Assembly: GCF_021033825.1 (NCBI RefSeq) | Contig: NZ_JAIFXZ010000005.1 | Coordinates: forward strand, 141,253-205,252 | Source of the DNA: Dietzia aurantiaca | Lineage (GTDB): Bacteria; Actinomycetota; Actinomycetes; Mycobacteriales; Mycobacteriaceae | Length of the DNA stretch: 64,000 nucleotides | Direction: 5' to 3' | In this document: positions 1-7,623 of the stretch, piece after piece | Layout of the letters: every line of letters begins with the position of its first letter | How positions within the stretch are numbered: position 1 is the stretch's first letter | The notes under the pieces: generated by a model | Seen by the model: the letters and a program-made list of their open reading frames with translations, nothing else | Database searches by the model: none | Told to the model about the DNA's origin: nothing | Translations under genes and position numbers: made by a program

Positions 1-241
1 CGTGCGGCCCGAGCATCTGCGCCTGGCCGCGCGGGGCGGGGAGGGAATGCACGCCGTCGTCGACCTGGTCGAGGAGCTCGGCGCGGACAGCTTCCTGCAC
101 TGCTCGACGCCCGACGGGCACCCGCTCGTCTATCGCGCCGAGTCGACCGACCACCCGCGCAAGGGCGAGGACATCCGCCTGGCCGCGCACGAGGGGCAGG
201 TTCGGTTCTTCGACGCCGAGACGGGTGACCGCCTGCGCTGA
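1..241 (+). CDS. ABC transporter ATP-binding protein, C-terminal end (partial)
   Basis: Only the last ~79 codons are in the window; the frame is open at the left edge. The peptide has the look of the TOBE/MalK-type regulatory tail of sugar-importer ATPases: 'RPEHLRLA' at the start, 'VDLVEELGADSFLH' in the middle and 'GQVRFFDAETGDRLR' at the end, all typical of the UgpC/MsmK/SugC class. The Walker motifs lie outside the window. It is probably the energy subunit for the lipoprotein and permeases at 1292-4733, separated from them by a convergent siderophore-interacting gene. No strong terminator is visible in the 55 bp that follow. Confidence 0.75.
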   Translation, partial: VRPEHLRLAARGGEGMHAVVDLVEELGADSFLHCSTPDGHPLVYRAESTDHPRKGEDIRLAAHEGQVRFFDAETGDRLR

Positions 242-296
242 GTATCAGCTGCGCAGGGGTCTCACCGCGCGGATGGGCTGAGGGCGTTCTCCGGTG

Positions 297-1109
297 TCAC
301 CGCCAGTAGCCGGTGAACGTCACGATGTCCTTGGCGACGCCGCATTCCCTGACCAGGAACCGGCGGAGGCCGGTCACCATGGACGACGGGCCGGCGAGGT
401 AGGCATATGTGAGGTCGACCGGGACACCGCGCCGCCGGACCTCATCGGTCGCGCGGGCGCCGTGCTCGTCGTCGTCGCCCCGTTGTTTCCACACGACCTC
501 GACCCCCGCGGGTCGGGGGAGGTCGCGGATGTCGCGGGGGTCTCTGACCTCGACGACGACGAGCCCGCTCAGGGCCGGCGGGGCCTGGTCCAGGATGCCG
601 GCGATCGCGGGCAGGGCGGATTCGTCGCCGACCAGTAGTTCGGCCGTGGACCCGGCCGGCGGTGCGTAGAGGCGTCCCTCGTCGAGGATCGCGGCAGGGG
701 AGCCGATCGCCGCATCGCGCGCCCAGGTCAGGCCCGGGCCGGAGTGGGAGTCGTCCACATACACGTCGAAGTCGAGCTCGGCGGTGGCCCGTCCCGCTGC
801 CGGGTCGGCGGGTCGGTACCCGGCGGTCGTGTAGTTGCGGATGAGCGGCCGACGCGAGGGCGGGGTGAGCGTGTAGGCGGCCATGCTGCGGATGCTCATG
901 TCCGGCAGCGTCTTCGGTTCGGCGGACCCGCCGGCGCCCTCGGTCGGCAGGAACAGGCGGAACCACTGGTCCGCGCCCATGGGGCGGTAGTCGGCCAGGG
1001 CCTCGCCGGTCACGGTCAGCCGCACGAAGGACGGGCTGATCAGTTCTCGGGCGGTGAGGGTGACGGGGACGGTGACGGCGGCGCCGGGCTTGATCCTTCT
1101 GGTAGACAT
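297..1109 (-). CDS. Siderophore-interacting protein (FAD-binding ferric-siderophore reductase, ViuB family)
   Basis: 270 aa, the normal length for the SIP/ViuB family, cytoplasmic flavoproteins that reduce ferric siderophores to release iron. The N-terminal half is the FAD-binding barrel, with 'RNYTTAGYRP' as the flavin-binding R-x-Y-[ST] stretch. The C-terminal half is the NAD(P)H-type domain ('ELLVGDESALPAIAGIL'), and the protein ends in the family signature 'TGYWR'. The ATG at 1109 abuts an iron box (1109-1127), so expression is expected to rise when iron is scarce. The gene sits between the ATPase and the remaining subunits of a sugar ABC importer but on the opposite strand, so it is a separate transcription unit. 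Confidence 0.9.
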   Translation of the reverse strand: MSTRRIKPGAAVTVPVTLTARELISPSFVRLTVTGEALADYRPMGADQWFRLFLPTEGAGGSAEPKTLPDMSIRSMAAYTLTPPSRRPLIRNYTTAGYRPADPAAGRATAELDFDVYVDDSHSGPGLTWARDAAIGSPAAILDEGRLYAPPAGSTAELLVGDESALPAIAGILDQAPPALSGLVVVEVRDPRDIRDLPRPAGVEVVWKQRGDDDEHGARATDEVRRRGVPVDLTYAYLAGPSSMVTGLRRFLVRECGVAKDIVTFTGYWR

Positions 1110-1127
1110 ATGGTGAGCCTAACCTAA
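1109..1127 (-). promoter_or_regulatory. IdeR/DtxR iron box in front of the siderophore-interacting gene
   Basis: Read on the minus strand the 19 bases are TTAGGTTAGGCTCACCATA. The actinobacterial IdeR/DtxR consensus is TTAGGTTAGGCTAACCTAA, so 16 of 19 positions match and the left half-site is perfect. Its last base is the first base of the ATG, so a bound repressor would cover the ribosome-binding region or the start of a short-leader transcript. This fits iron repression of the SIP gene. Confidence 0.85.
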
Positions 1128-1291
1128 CTCGCTCGGCTCGCCGTTGCGCCGAAGGTCACGTTTAGGTAGCGACCTGATGCGGGTGTGACAAGCGGGGCGA
1201 GGCGCGGGCGGTGCTGGGATAGGGTTCCTGAAGACATTGTGAGTGCGGCCACTGGTCGTCCTCGCACGGGTCGATGACAGGAGTTGGATTC

Positions 1292-2572
1292 ATGGCCGGA
1301 TTCGGCAGGATTTTCAAGGGTGCCGCGATCGCCTCGATCGTCGCGCTCTCCGTGACCGCATGCTCGAGCGACGACGGCGGCGACACGTCGGCGAGCGAGG
1401 ACACCACCGCCGGTGTCGAGTCGCGCGGCCCCATCAAGTTCGCGATGGGTAAGAACGACGTCGAGACACTGAAGCCGTTCATCGAGCAGTGGAACGCCGA
1501 GCACCCCGACGAGGAGGTCACCCTCCACGAGCTCCCCGGTGACCAGGACGGTCAGCGTGACACGCTGGTCCAGTCCCTCCAGGCCAAGAGCGGCGAGTAC
1601 GACGTGTTCGCCCTGGACATCACCGACACCGCCCACTTCGCGGCGAACGACTGGATCCAGCCGATCGAGGGCGACACCGCCGTCGACACCTCCGGCCTCC
1701 TCCCGGCCGCCGTCGAGTCGGCCACCTACAACGGCACGCTCTACGCGGTCCCGCAGAACACCAACGCGCAGCTGCTGTACTACCGCACCGACATGCAGCC
1801 CGAGGCCCCGGCCAACTGGCAGGCGCTGGTCGACTCGTGCATCGCTGCGTTCGAGGCCAACGTCGACTGCCTCCAGATGCCGCTCAATCTCGGCGAGCAG
1901 ACCACGGTGGCCGCCAGCCAGTTCATCAACAGCTGGGGTGGCGCCATCGTGGGCGAGGACGGTGCGACCCCCGAGGTCGAGTCCGAGCAGTCGCGCGCCG
2001 GACTCCAGGCCCTCGTCGACGGCTACCAGTCCGACGTGATCGCCAAGAAGACCGACTCCTTCTCCGAGGAGGAGACCGCTCTCGGCTTCCTCGCCGGCGA
2101 GACCATGTACTCCTACAACTGGCCGTACATGTACGACAAGGCCCTGACCGAGGGGCAGCCCGAGGTCGCCGAGAACTTCGACGTCGCGCCGATCCTGGGC
2201 CCGGACGGCGCAGGTGCCTCCACCCTGGGTGGCTACAACAACGCCATCAGCGTCTTCTCGGAGAACAAGGCCACCGCTGTGGACTTCGTCCAGTACATCA
2301 TCAGCGAAGAGGTCCAGATGGGCTTCGCCCAGGCCTCGTTCCCGCCGGTCCTGGCCTCGATCTATGACAATGCGGACCTGCAGGCCGAGTTCCCGTACAT
2401 GACTGCGCTGAAGGTCGCGCTGGAGAACGCCAAGCCCCGCCCCGTGACCCCGTTCTACCCGGCGGTGTCCAAGGCGGTGCAGGACAACACCCACGCAGCA
2501 CTCAAGGACGAGAAGTCCGTCGACCAGGCAACGACCGATATGGCCGCGGCCATCCAACAGGCCGGGAACTGA
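1292..2572 (+). CDS. Sugar ABC transporter substrate-binding lipoprotein (LpqY/ThuE-like)
   Basis: About 426 aa. The N terminus is a lipoprotein signal peptide with lipobox 'SVTAC' followed by an acidic, Ser-rich tether. The body resembles family 1 solute-binding proteins, in particular mycobacterial LpqY: 'YDVFALDITDTAHFAANDW', 'LYAVPQNTNAQLLYYRTD' and 'KPRPVTPFYPAVS' all have direct counterparts there. The start at 1292 is chosen because AGGAG at 1279-1283 lies 8 bp upstream; an ATG at 1274 would overlap that site. It probably captures trehalose or another alpha-glucoside at the cell surface and delivers it to the two permeases downstream. The exact ligand cannot be read from the sequence. 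Confidence 0.88.
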   Translation: MAGFGRIFKGAAIASIVALSVTACSSDDGGDTSASEDTTAGVESRGPIKFAMGKNDVETLKPFIEQWNAEHPDEEVTLHELPGDQDGQRDTLVQSLQAKSGEYDVFALDITDTAHFAANDWIQPIEGDTAVDTSGLLPAAVESATYNGTLYAVPQNTNAQLLYYRTDMQPEAPANWQALVDSCIAAFEANVDCLQMPLNLGEQTTVAASQFINSWGGAIVGEDGATPEVESEQSRAGLQALVDGYQSDVIAKKTDSFSEEETALGFLAGETMYSYNWPYMYDKALTEGQPEVAENFDVAPILGPDGAGASTLGGYNNAISVFSENKATAVDFVQYIISEEVQMGFAQASFPPVLASIYDNADLQAEFPYMTALKVALENAKPRPVTPFYPAVSKAVQDNTHAALKDEKSVDQATTDMAAAIQQAGN

Positions 2573-2775
2573 GAATCCGCGGCTGAGGTGAGCGGGAGAC
2601 CTTCGAACTCCCGGACTCATCGCCGTACCGCCGTCGACCGGCCGGTGCGCGGGTATACGATCCCGTGTGCCGGCCGGTTCGTCGTCCGGGGCGTCGGCTC
2701 CCGCACCGAGTTCCAGGCGCCACAGCCGCACCTTGTGCCGCACCACTCCTCGCACCACCGAATCCAGGAGGGCCG

Positions 2776-3813
2776 ATGACAGCCCAGCGACCGGAGGCCC
2801 CGACGGCCCCGGCCTCCCCGCCAGGCGTTGAGCGGAAGGCGGCCGAGCCGCCGGCGCTCGTCAAGAAGAAGTTCGACTGGCGCCCACTGTGGATGGTCGG
2901 GCCGCCGCTGGTCATCCTCGCCGTCATCATCGGCTACCCGATCGTGCGGGCCGTCTATCTGTCGTTCGTCGGCGATGCCGGTCTCAATCCCGCGACCGGC
3001 AAGTTCGAGGCGGGGACGTTCGGCACCCTCCAGCACTACATCTACTGGCTCACCCAGACGTGCACCAGCAACAGTGGCAACTCCGTCCCGTGTGCCCCCG
3101 GCAACATCGCCACCGACTTCTGGCCCGCCATGCGCAACACGGCGATGTTCACCGTGGTGACCGTGTCGATCGAGACGGCGCTCGGCTTCTGGATGGCCGT
3201 GGTCATGGGTCGCAACATCTGGGGCCGCGCCCTGTTGCGGGCCGCGGTGCTGGTGCCCTGGGCCATCCCCACCGCGGTCACCGCCAAGCTGTGGGCGTTC
3301 ATCTTCTCGCCCAACGGGATCGTCAACTCGATTCTCGGCCGCGACATCGCCTGGACCACCGACCCCTTCTACTCGAAGGTCGCCGTGATCGTCGCCGACG
3401 TGTGGAAGACGACGCCGTTCATGGCGCTGCTCATCCTCGCCGGCCTGCAGATGATCCCCCGCGACGTCTACGAGGCGGCCCGCGTGGACGGCGCCTCCAA
3501 GTGGCAGCAGTTCACCAGGATCACCCTGCCGCTGGTCCGGCCGGCGCTCATGGTGGCGGTCCTGTTCCGCACCCTCGATGCGCTGCGCATGTACGACCTG
3601 CCGGTGATCCTCATCAGCGCCAACTCGAGCTCGCCCACCGCCACCATCTCGCAGCTCGTGGTCAACCAGATGAGAACCGGCGCATTCAACAGTGCGTCCG
3701 CGCTGTCCACGTTGGTATTCCTGCTCATCTTCGCGGTGGCGTTCGTCATGGTGAAGTGGCTCGGGGCGAACGTGGTCGAAGACCGCACCGGCAAGAAGGA
3801 GGAGATCCGGTGA
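2776..3813 (+). CDS. Sugar ABC transporter permease (SugA/MalF-like)
   Basis: 345 aa, an integral membrane permease of the binding-protein-dependent MalF class with about six to seven hydrophobic segments. The cytoplasmic EAA loop that contacts the ATPase is clear ('YEAARVDGASKWQQFTRITL'). 'VWKTTPFMALLILAGLQMIP' and 'VLFRTLDALRMYD' closely follow mycobacterial SugA. The ATG at 2776 has AGGAGG at 2766-2771; earlier in-frame codons lack a ribosome site. The N-terminal ~40 residues are Pro/Ala-rich and hydrophilic. It overlaps the next permease gene by 4 bp, which implies translational coupling. Confidence 0.9.
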   Translation: MTAQRPEAPTAPASPPGVERKAAEPPALVKKKFDWRPLWMVGPPLVILAVIIGYPIVRAVYLSFVGDAGLNPATGKFEAGTFGTLQHYIYWLTQTCTSNSGNSVPCAPGNIATDFWPAMRNTAMFTVVTVSIETALGFWMAVVMGRNIWGRALLRAAVLVPWAIPTAVTAKLWAFIFSPNGIVNSILGRDIAWTTDPFYSKVAVIVADVWKTTPFMALLILAGLQMIPRDVYEAARVDGASKWQQFTRITLPLVRPALMVAVLFRTLDALRMYDLPVILISANSSSPTATISQLVVNQMRTGAFNSASALSTLVFLLIFAVAFVMVKWLGANVVEDRTGKKEEIR

Positions 3814-4733
3814 GCGCACCCACCGCCCCGGCCGGTTCCGGTCCGGGATCCCGACCCGGCGGTCGACCCGACTCCGCCCGCCCGGCTCTCAAAGCGCCCA
3901 GGCCACCGCTCTGGCCGCAGGTCCGCACCTACCTGGGTGCCCTGTTCATCCTGGTCTGGGGTCTCGCGCCGTTCTATTGGATGGTCGTCACCGCATTCCG
4001 GGACAATGTGCACACGTTCTCGCAGAACCCGCTGCCGACGCACCTGACGCTCGACAACTTCAAGCAGGCGCTCGACACGAGCGGTGGCAACGATTTCCTG
4101 GCGGCGATCGGCAACTCGGTCTTCATCAGTGTCGTCACCACGGCGGCGGCGATCACCTTCGGCGTGTTCGCCGCCTACGCGCTGGCCCGCGTGGATTTCC
4201 GCGGCAAGTTCATGGTGACCGGCGTGATTCTCGCGGCGTCGATGTTCCCGGGCGTCGCCCTGGTGACCCCGCTGTTCCAGCTGTTCACCGATATCGGCTG
4301 GATCGGCAGCTACCAGGCGATGATCATCCCCAACATCTCGTTCGCGCTCCCGCTCACGATCTACACGCTCACGTCGTTCTTCAACGACCTGCCGTGGGAG
4401 CTCGAGGAGGCAGCGCGCGTCGACGGCGCCACCCGTGGGCAGGCGTTCGTCAAGATCATCCTGCCGCTGGCCGCGCCGGCCCTGTTCACCACGGCGATCC
4501 TCGCGTTCATCATGACGTGGAACGAGTTCATGCTGTCGAGCCAGCTGTCGAACCAGTCGACCGAGCCGGTGACCGTGGCGATCGCCCGCTTCGCGGGCAA
4601 CGACCCGTTCACCCAGCCGTACGCGGCGATCATGGCGGCCGGCGCCCTGGTGACCGTCCCGCTGGTGATCATGGTGTTGATCTTCCAGCGGCGCATCGTC
4701 TCCGGTCTCACCGCCGGCGGCCTGAAGAGCTGA
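3810..4733 (+). CDS. Sugar ABC transporter permease (SugB/MalG-like)
   Basis: 307 aa, the second permease of the importer (MalG class). About six membrane segments are visible, and the EAA loop is 'LEEAARVDGATRGQAFVKII' near residue 205. The start is GTG at 3810, inside the stop of the upstream permease (GTGA overlap) and preceded by AAGGAGGA at 3797-3804. The C terminus 'FQRRIVSGLTAGGLKS' is the usual MalG-type ending ('RRIVxGLTAGAVK'). With the lipoprotein, the first permease and the ATPase ending at 241 it completes one importer. Confidence 0.92.
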   Translation: MSAPTAPAGSGPGSRPGGRPDSARPALKAPRPPLWPQVRTYLGALFILVWGLAPFYWMVVTAFRDNVHTFSQNPLPTHLTLDNFKQALDTSGGNDFLAAIGNSVFISVVTTAAAITFGVFAAYALARVDFRGKFMVTGVILAASMFPGVALVTPLFQLFTDIGWIGSYQAMIIPNISFALPLTIYTLTSFFNDLPWELEEAARVDGATRGQAFVKIILPLAAPALFTTAILAFIMTWNEFMLSSQLSNQSTEPVTVAIARFAGNDPFTQPYAAIMAAGALVTVPLVIMVLIFQRRIVSGLTAGGLKS

Positions 4734-4740
4734 CCCGGCG

Positions 4741-4965
4741 GTGGCCCGTTCCGGATCGGACGCGCTGGGCACCCGTCAGCGGCTGGAGGTGCTCGGCGGG
4801 TTCGTCGGCTTCTTCACCGTGCTGGCGGTGGTCAACGCCGTCGGGCTGATCGTCACCGGAAGGCCGTCAGCTCCGGCCTCGTTCGTGCTCGTGCTGATGC
4901 TCGTCCTGTCGTGGCTCAACTTCCGCGCGTGGCGTCGGGCGGACCGCGCAGTCAAGGGCACCTGA
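4741..4965 (+). CDS. Small two-TM membrane protein, function unknown
   Basis: 74 aa from a GTG 7 bp after the permease stop. There are two hydrophobic stretches, about residues 17-40 ('GGFVGFFTVLAVVNAVGLIV') and 46-62 ('ASFVLVLMLVLSWLNFRAW'), with a basic C-terminal tail. It is tightly linked to the importer operon and so is probably cotranscribed, but no characterised family is recognised. The short length and weak ribosome site leave some doubt about the exact start. Confidence 0.6.
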   Translation: MARSGSDALGTRQRLEVLGGFVGFFTVLAVVNAVGLIVTGRPSAPASFVLVLMLVLSWLNFRAWRRADRAVKGT

Positions 4966-4980
4966 GCCCTGGCCGTCGGG

Positions 4981-4998
4981 CGCCCTCCCCGGGGGGCG
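4981..4998. terminator. Possible bidirectional terminator hairpin between convergent genes
   Basis: CGCCC (4981-4985) pairs with GGGCG (4994-4998), giving a short GC-only hairpin in the gap between the importer operon and the convergent LLM oxidoreductase gene. There is no T-run. The support is position and pairing only. Confidence 0.3.
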
Positions 4999-5028
4999 AG
5001 CCCGCAGGAGCGTTCTTCAGCGTCCGCC

Positions 5029-5829
5029 TCAGCGCCCGTCGCGCCAGGCCACCAGTGACTCGACCAGCTCGAGCGGGTAGTCGGGCCCGTCGACGCCCAC
5101 GGTGAACAACGTGATGCCCTCAGCATGCAGCGCCTCCGCCGCCCGCCGCGCCGCATCCGGCGACTCGGCACCGCCGATCTCGGTCGAGCGTTCGATCTCG
5201 GCCGGGTCGCGGTCCACGTCAGCGCAGTGCGCGGCGAGCACCGCGGACTTGTGGCGGTAGGTCTCCACGTCCACGAACGAGTGCCAGATGTCGGCGTGCC
5301 GCGCGACGTGCCGGAGCGTCTTGCGCTCCCCGCCGCCGCCGAGCAGGACCGGGATGTCGCGTGTGGGCGCGGGGGTCAGCCTGGCCAGCCGGTTCTCGAT
5401 GCGCTCCAGCGAGTCGCCGAGCGCGTCCAGCCGCGAGCCCTTCGTGCCGAACTCGTACCCGTACTCGGTGTAGTCGCGTTCGAACCATCCACCGCCCAGC
5501 CCGAGGATGAGCCGCCCGCCCGAGATGTGGTCGACGGTGCGGGCCATGTCGGCGAGCAGGTCGGGATTGCGGTAGCTGTTGCAGGTCACCAGGGCGCCGA
5601 TCTCGACCCGCTCGGTCTGCTCCGCCCAGGCGGCGAGCATGGTCCAGCACTCGAAGTGGGCGCCGTCGGGGTCGCCGTACAGCGGGTAGAAGTGGTCCCA
5701 GTTGAACACCACGTCCACGCCCGCGTCCTCGGACCTGCGGACGGCGTCGCGCAGCAGACGATAGTCGGGGGCGTGCTGCGGCTGGAGCTGGACGGCGATG
5801 CGGACCGGGCGTTCGGCGGTGGCGCTCAT
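5029..5829 (-). CDS. LLM-class F420-dependent oxidoreductase
   Basis: 266 aa. The luciferase-like TIM-barrel signatures are present: 'VDVVFNWDHFYPLYGDPDG' after strand 2, 'RVEIGALVTCNSYRNPDLLADMARTVDHISGGR' (in two parts around residues 75-110) and 'LGLGGGWFERDYTEYG'. This combination is typical of actinobacterial F420-dependent oxidoreductases, which use the deazaflavin for hydride transfer; the substrate is unknown. The ATG at 5829 has no good Shine-Dalgarno sequence and may be translated from a short leader. It is followed at 5892 by genes in the same orientation with a 62-bp gap. Confidence 0.85.
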   Translation of the reverse strand: MSATAERPVRIAVQLQPQHAPDYRLLRDAVRRSEDAGVDVVFNWDHFYPLYGDPDGAHFECWTMLAAWAEQTERVEIGALVTCNSYRNPDLLADMARTVDHISGGRLILGLGGGWFERDYTEYGYEFGTKGSRLDALGDSLERIENRLARLTPAPTRDIPVLLGGGGERKTLRHVARHADIWHSFVDVETYRHKSAVLAAHCADVDRDPAEIERSTEIGGAESPDAARRAAEALHAEGITLFTVGVDGPDYPLELVESLVAWRDGR

Positions 5830-5891
5830 GGGCCCATTGTGCGGGCGGTGGGCGGAGCGCGCATCCGTGCTCCGCACCACGCGCCCCGGGT

Positions 5892-6371
5892 TCAGCCCTC
5901 GCGGTCGAGGACAAACCAGAAGTGCTCCCCGTCGGAGACGGTGCCGCGCCCGTTCATCACGGCCAGGAGGGTGGTGGGTAGCCCGGAGGCGTCGGTGTCG
6001 ACGACGACGAAGTGGTCGATCACCGGCAGCCGGTCGTACACCATGGAGGCGGTCGGCCGTCCGCGGAACGAGACCTCCCACAGAGAGGCCCCGCCGCCGC
6101 CCGTCGCCGACGTATCGGGAACGACGTCCCCGGAGTCGTCGGTCACGAGAATGGGGTCGACCTTGCGCGCGTCGGTGAAGTCCTTTCCCCACCAGCGCAT
6201 CTGGCCGAGCATGCTGAACATCTGGTGCCCGGTGTCCAGGCCCGTGCCGCGCCAGCGGCTACCGGCGATGTCCTCGACGCGGGCCGGCTCGAGGGCGTCC
6301 CACAGGGCGGAGACCCGCTCGGACGGGACGGTCTCGAGGGAGCGGATCTCGGTGAGCTCGGCCGCGCTCAC
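5892..6371 (-). CDS. DUF4334/GXWXG domain protein
   Basis: 159 aa. The N-terminal GXWXG motif reads 'GSRWRGTGLDTGHQM' around residues 36-50, and the C-terminal half ('RGRPTASMVYDRLPVIDHF', 'HFWFVLDRE') is the DUF4334 domain. The family is widespread in Actinobacteria and uncharacterised, predicted as a small-ligand-binding barrel. The start is a GTG inside the stop of the upstream acyl-CoA dehydrogenase gene (GTGA overlap at 6368-6371), so the two are translationally coupled, suggesting a role in acyl-CoA or lipid metabolism. Confidence 0.85.
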   Translation of the reverse strand: MSAAELTEIRSLETVPSERVSALWDALEPARVEDIAGSRWRGTGLDTGHQMFSMLGQMRWWGKDFTDARKVDPILVTDDSGDVVPDTSATGGGGASLWEVSFRGRPTASMVYDRLPVIDHFVVVDTDASGLPTTLLAVMNGRGTVSDGEHFWFVLDREG

Positions 6372-7510
6372 AGTCCGTACGTCTTTCCGATGATGTCGCG
6401 CTGGACCTCGTTGGTGCCGCCGTAGATCGGCGAGACCACGGCCTGGCGGACGAGACGCTCCATGCCGTACTCGGTGGCATAGCCGTAGCCGCCCATCGAC
6501 TGCATGCACTCGAGGGTGACCCGCTTGCTCAGCTCGGTGGCCTTGAGCTTGACCATGGACGCCTCGCGCGGGAAGAGGGCGTCGGGGTCCGACTCGTCGA
6601 CCTTCCTGGCCACCGCGTAGACGAGCAGGCGGGTGGCCTCGATCTCGGTGGCCAGGTCGGCCATGCGGTGGCGGATCACCTGGAAGGAGCCGACGGGTCG
6701 GCCGAACTGCTCGCGCTCCTTGATGAAGTTCAGGCAGTCGTCGAACGCGCGCTGGGCAACGCCGAGTTGCATGGCGGCCAGGATGAGGCGCTCGGTGTTG
6801 AGGCCGGTCATGAGCTGCTGCCAGCCGCCGCCGACCTCGCCGACCACCGCGTCGGCGGGCAGGCGGACGTCGGTGAAGTATAGGTCGTTGACCTCCTTGC
6901 CGCCCATGGTGTCGATGCCGGTGATCTGCAGGCCCTCGATGTCGGCCGGCACGTCGAACATCGTGATTCCCTCGTGCTTCCTGCCCGACGAGTCGGTGCG
7001 GGCGACCAGCAGAATGCGGTCGGCGAAGTGGGCGTTGGAGCACCAGGTCTTCTGGCCGTTGATCACCCACTCGTCGCCGTCGCGCTCGGCCTTGCAGCGC
7101 AGCGCGGCCACGTCGGAGCCGGCGCCGGGCTCGGACATCGAGATCGACAGGGTGCCGCCGCCCACGGTGAGCTCGAGGGCGCGCTTGCGCTGTTCTTCGT
7201 TGCCGAACTTCTCGTAGGCGGCGGCGGTGATCAGGGTGGGGCCGATGCCGCCGATGGGGGCCAGGCCCTTGAGCGAGTGCTCGAGGAGGAGGCAGAGTTC
7301 GACCGCGCCGGCGGCGGAGCCGCCGTACTCCTCGGGGATGGTCAGGCCGAGCCAGCCGAGTTCGGCCATCTTGGCGTAGATCTCGGGAGAGTGGGTGCCA
7401 CCCTCCATGGTCAGCTCGGCACGCTTCTCGACGCTGCCGACCTCGCGGGCACAGAAGTCGTCGATCGACTTGGCGAAGTCACGCTGCTCTTCGGTGAGGA
7501 TGTCGAACAC
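6368..7510 (-). CDS. Acyl-CoA dehydrogenase family protein
   Basis: 380 aa, the standard length for a FadE-type flavoprotein that introduces the alpha,beta double bond in acyl-CoA. Recognisable parts are the N-terminal helical domain ('LGWLGLTIPEEYGGSAA'), the FAD/substrate region 'SISMSEPGAGSDVAALRCKA' and 'VINGQKTWCSNAHFADRIL', and the C-terminal 'MQSMGGYGYATEYGMERLVR' plus 'PIYGGTNEVQRDIIGKTYGL'. The usual catalytic Glu of the last block is not at the classic position, so the exact reaction is unsure. The GTG start has AAAGAGG about 6 bp upstream. It is divergent from the aldehyde dehydrogenase gene, sharing a 113-bp promoter region. Confidence 0.9.
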   Translation of the reverse strand: MFDILTEEQRDFAKSIDDFCAREVGSVEKRAELTMEGGTHSPEIYAKMAELGWLGLTIPEEYGGSAAGAVELCLLLEHSLKGLAPIGGIGPTLITAAAYEKFGNEEQRKRALELTVGGGTLSISMSEPGAGSDVAALRCKAERDGDEWVINGQKTWCSNAHFADRILLVARTDSSGRKHEGITMFDVPADIEGLQITGIDTMGGKEVNDLYFTDVRLPADAVVGEVGGGWQQLMTGLNTERLILAAMQLGVAQRAFDDCLNFIKEREQFGRPVGSFQVIRHRMADLATEIEATRLLVYAVARKVDESDPDALFPREASMVKLKATELSKRVTLECMQSMGGYGYATEYGMERLVRQAVVSPIYGGTNEVQRDIIGKTYGL

Positions 7511-7588
7511 GTCGAGCCTCTTTCCTTGCTGTAGGGGTGTCGGGAACGGTCGCAGTCGACTACTGTGGCCGGTATCACCGTACGCTAC

Positions 7589-7600
7589 ATCAAATATATG
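7589..7600 (-). promoter_or_regulatory. Shared 12-bp motif, copy 1 (acyl-CoA dehydrogenase / aldehyde dehydrogenase promoter)
   Basis: On the minus strand the bases are CATATATTTGAT; on the plus strand they sit in ATCAAATATATGTGAT (7589-7604), with ATCA/TGAT ends. The same core occurs in the thiolase/TetR promoter (13132-13143) and in front of the GntR gene (30885-30896). It is AT-rich in an otherwise GC-rich region, lies 20-35 bp before the aldehyde dehydrogenase start, and is probably a regulator site or overlaps the core promoter. Confidence 0.6.
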
Positions 7601-7623
7601 TGATCTGAAACGGGAGGCCTCCG

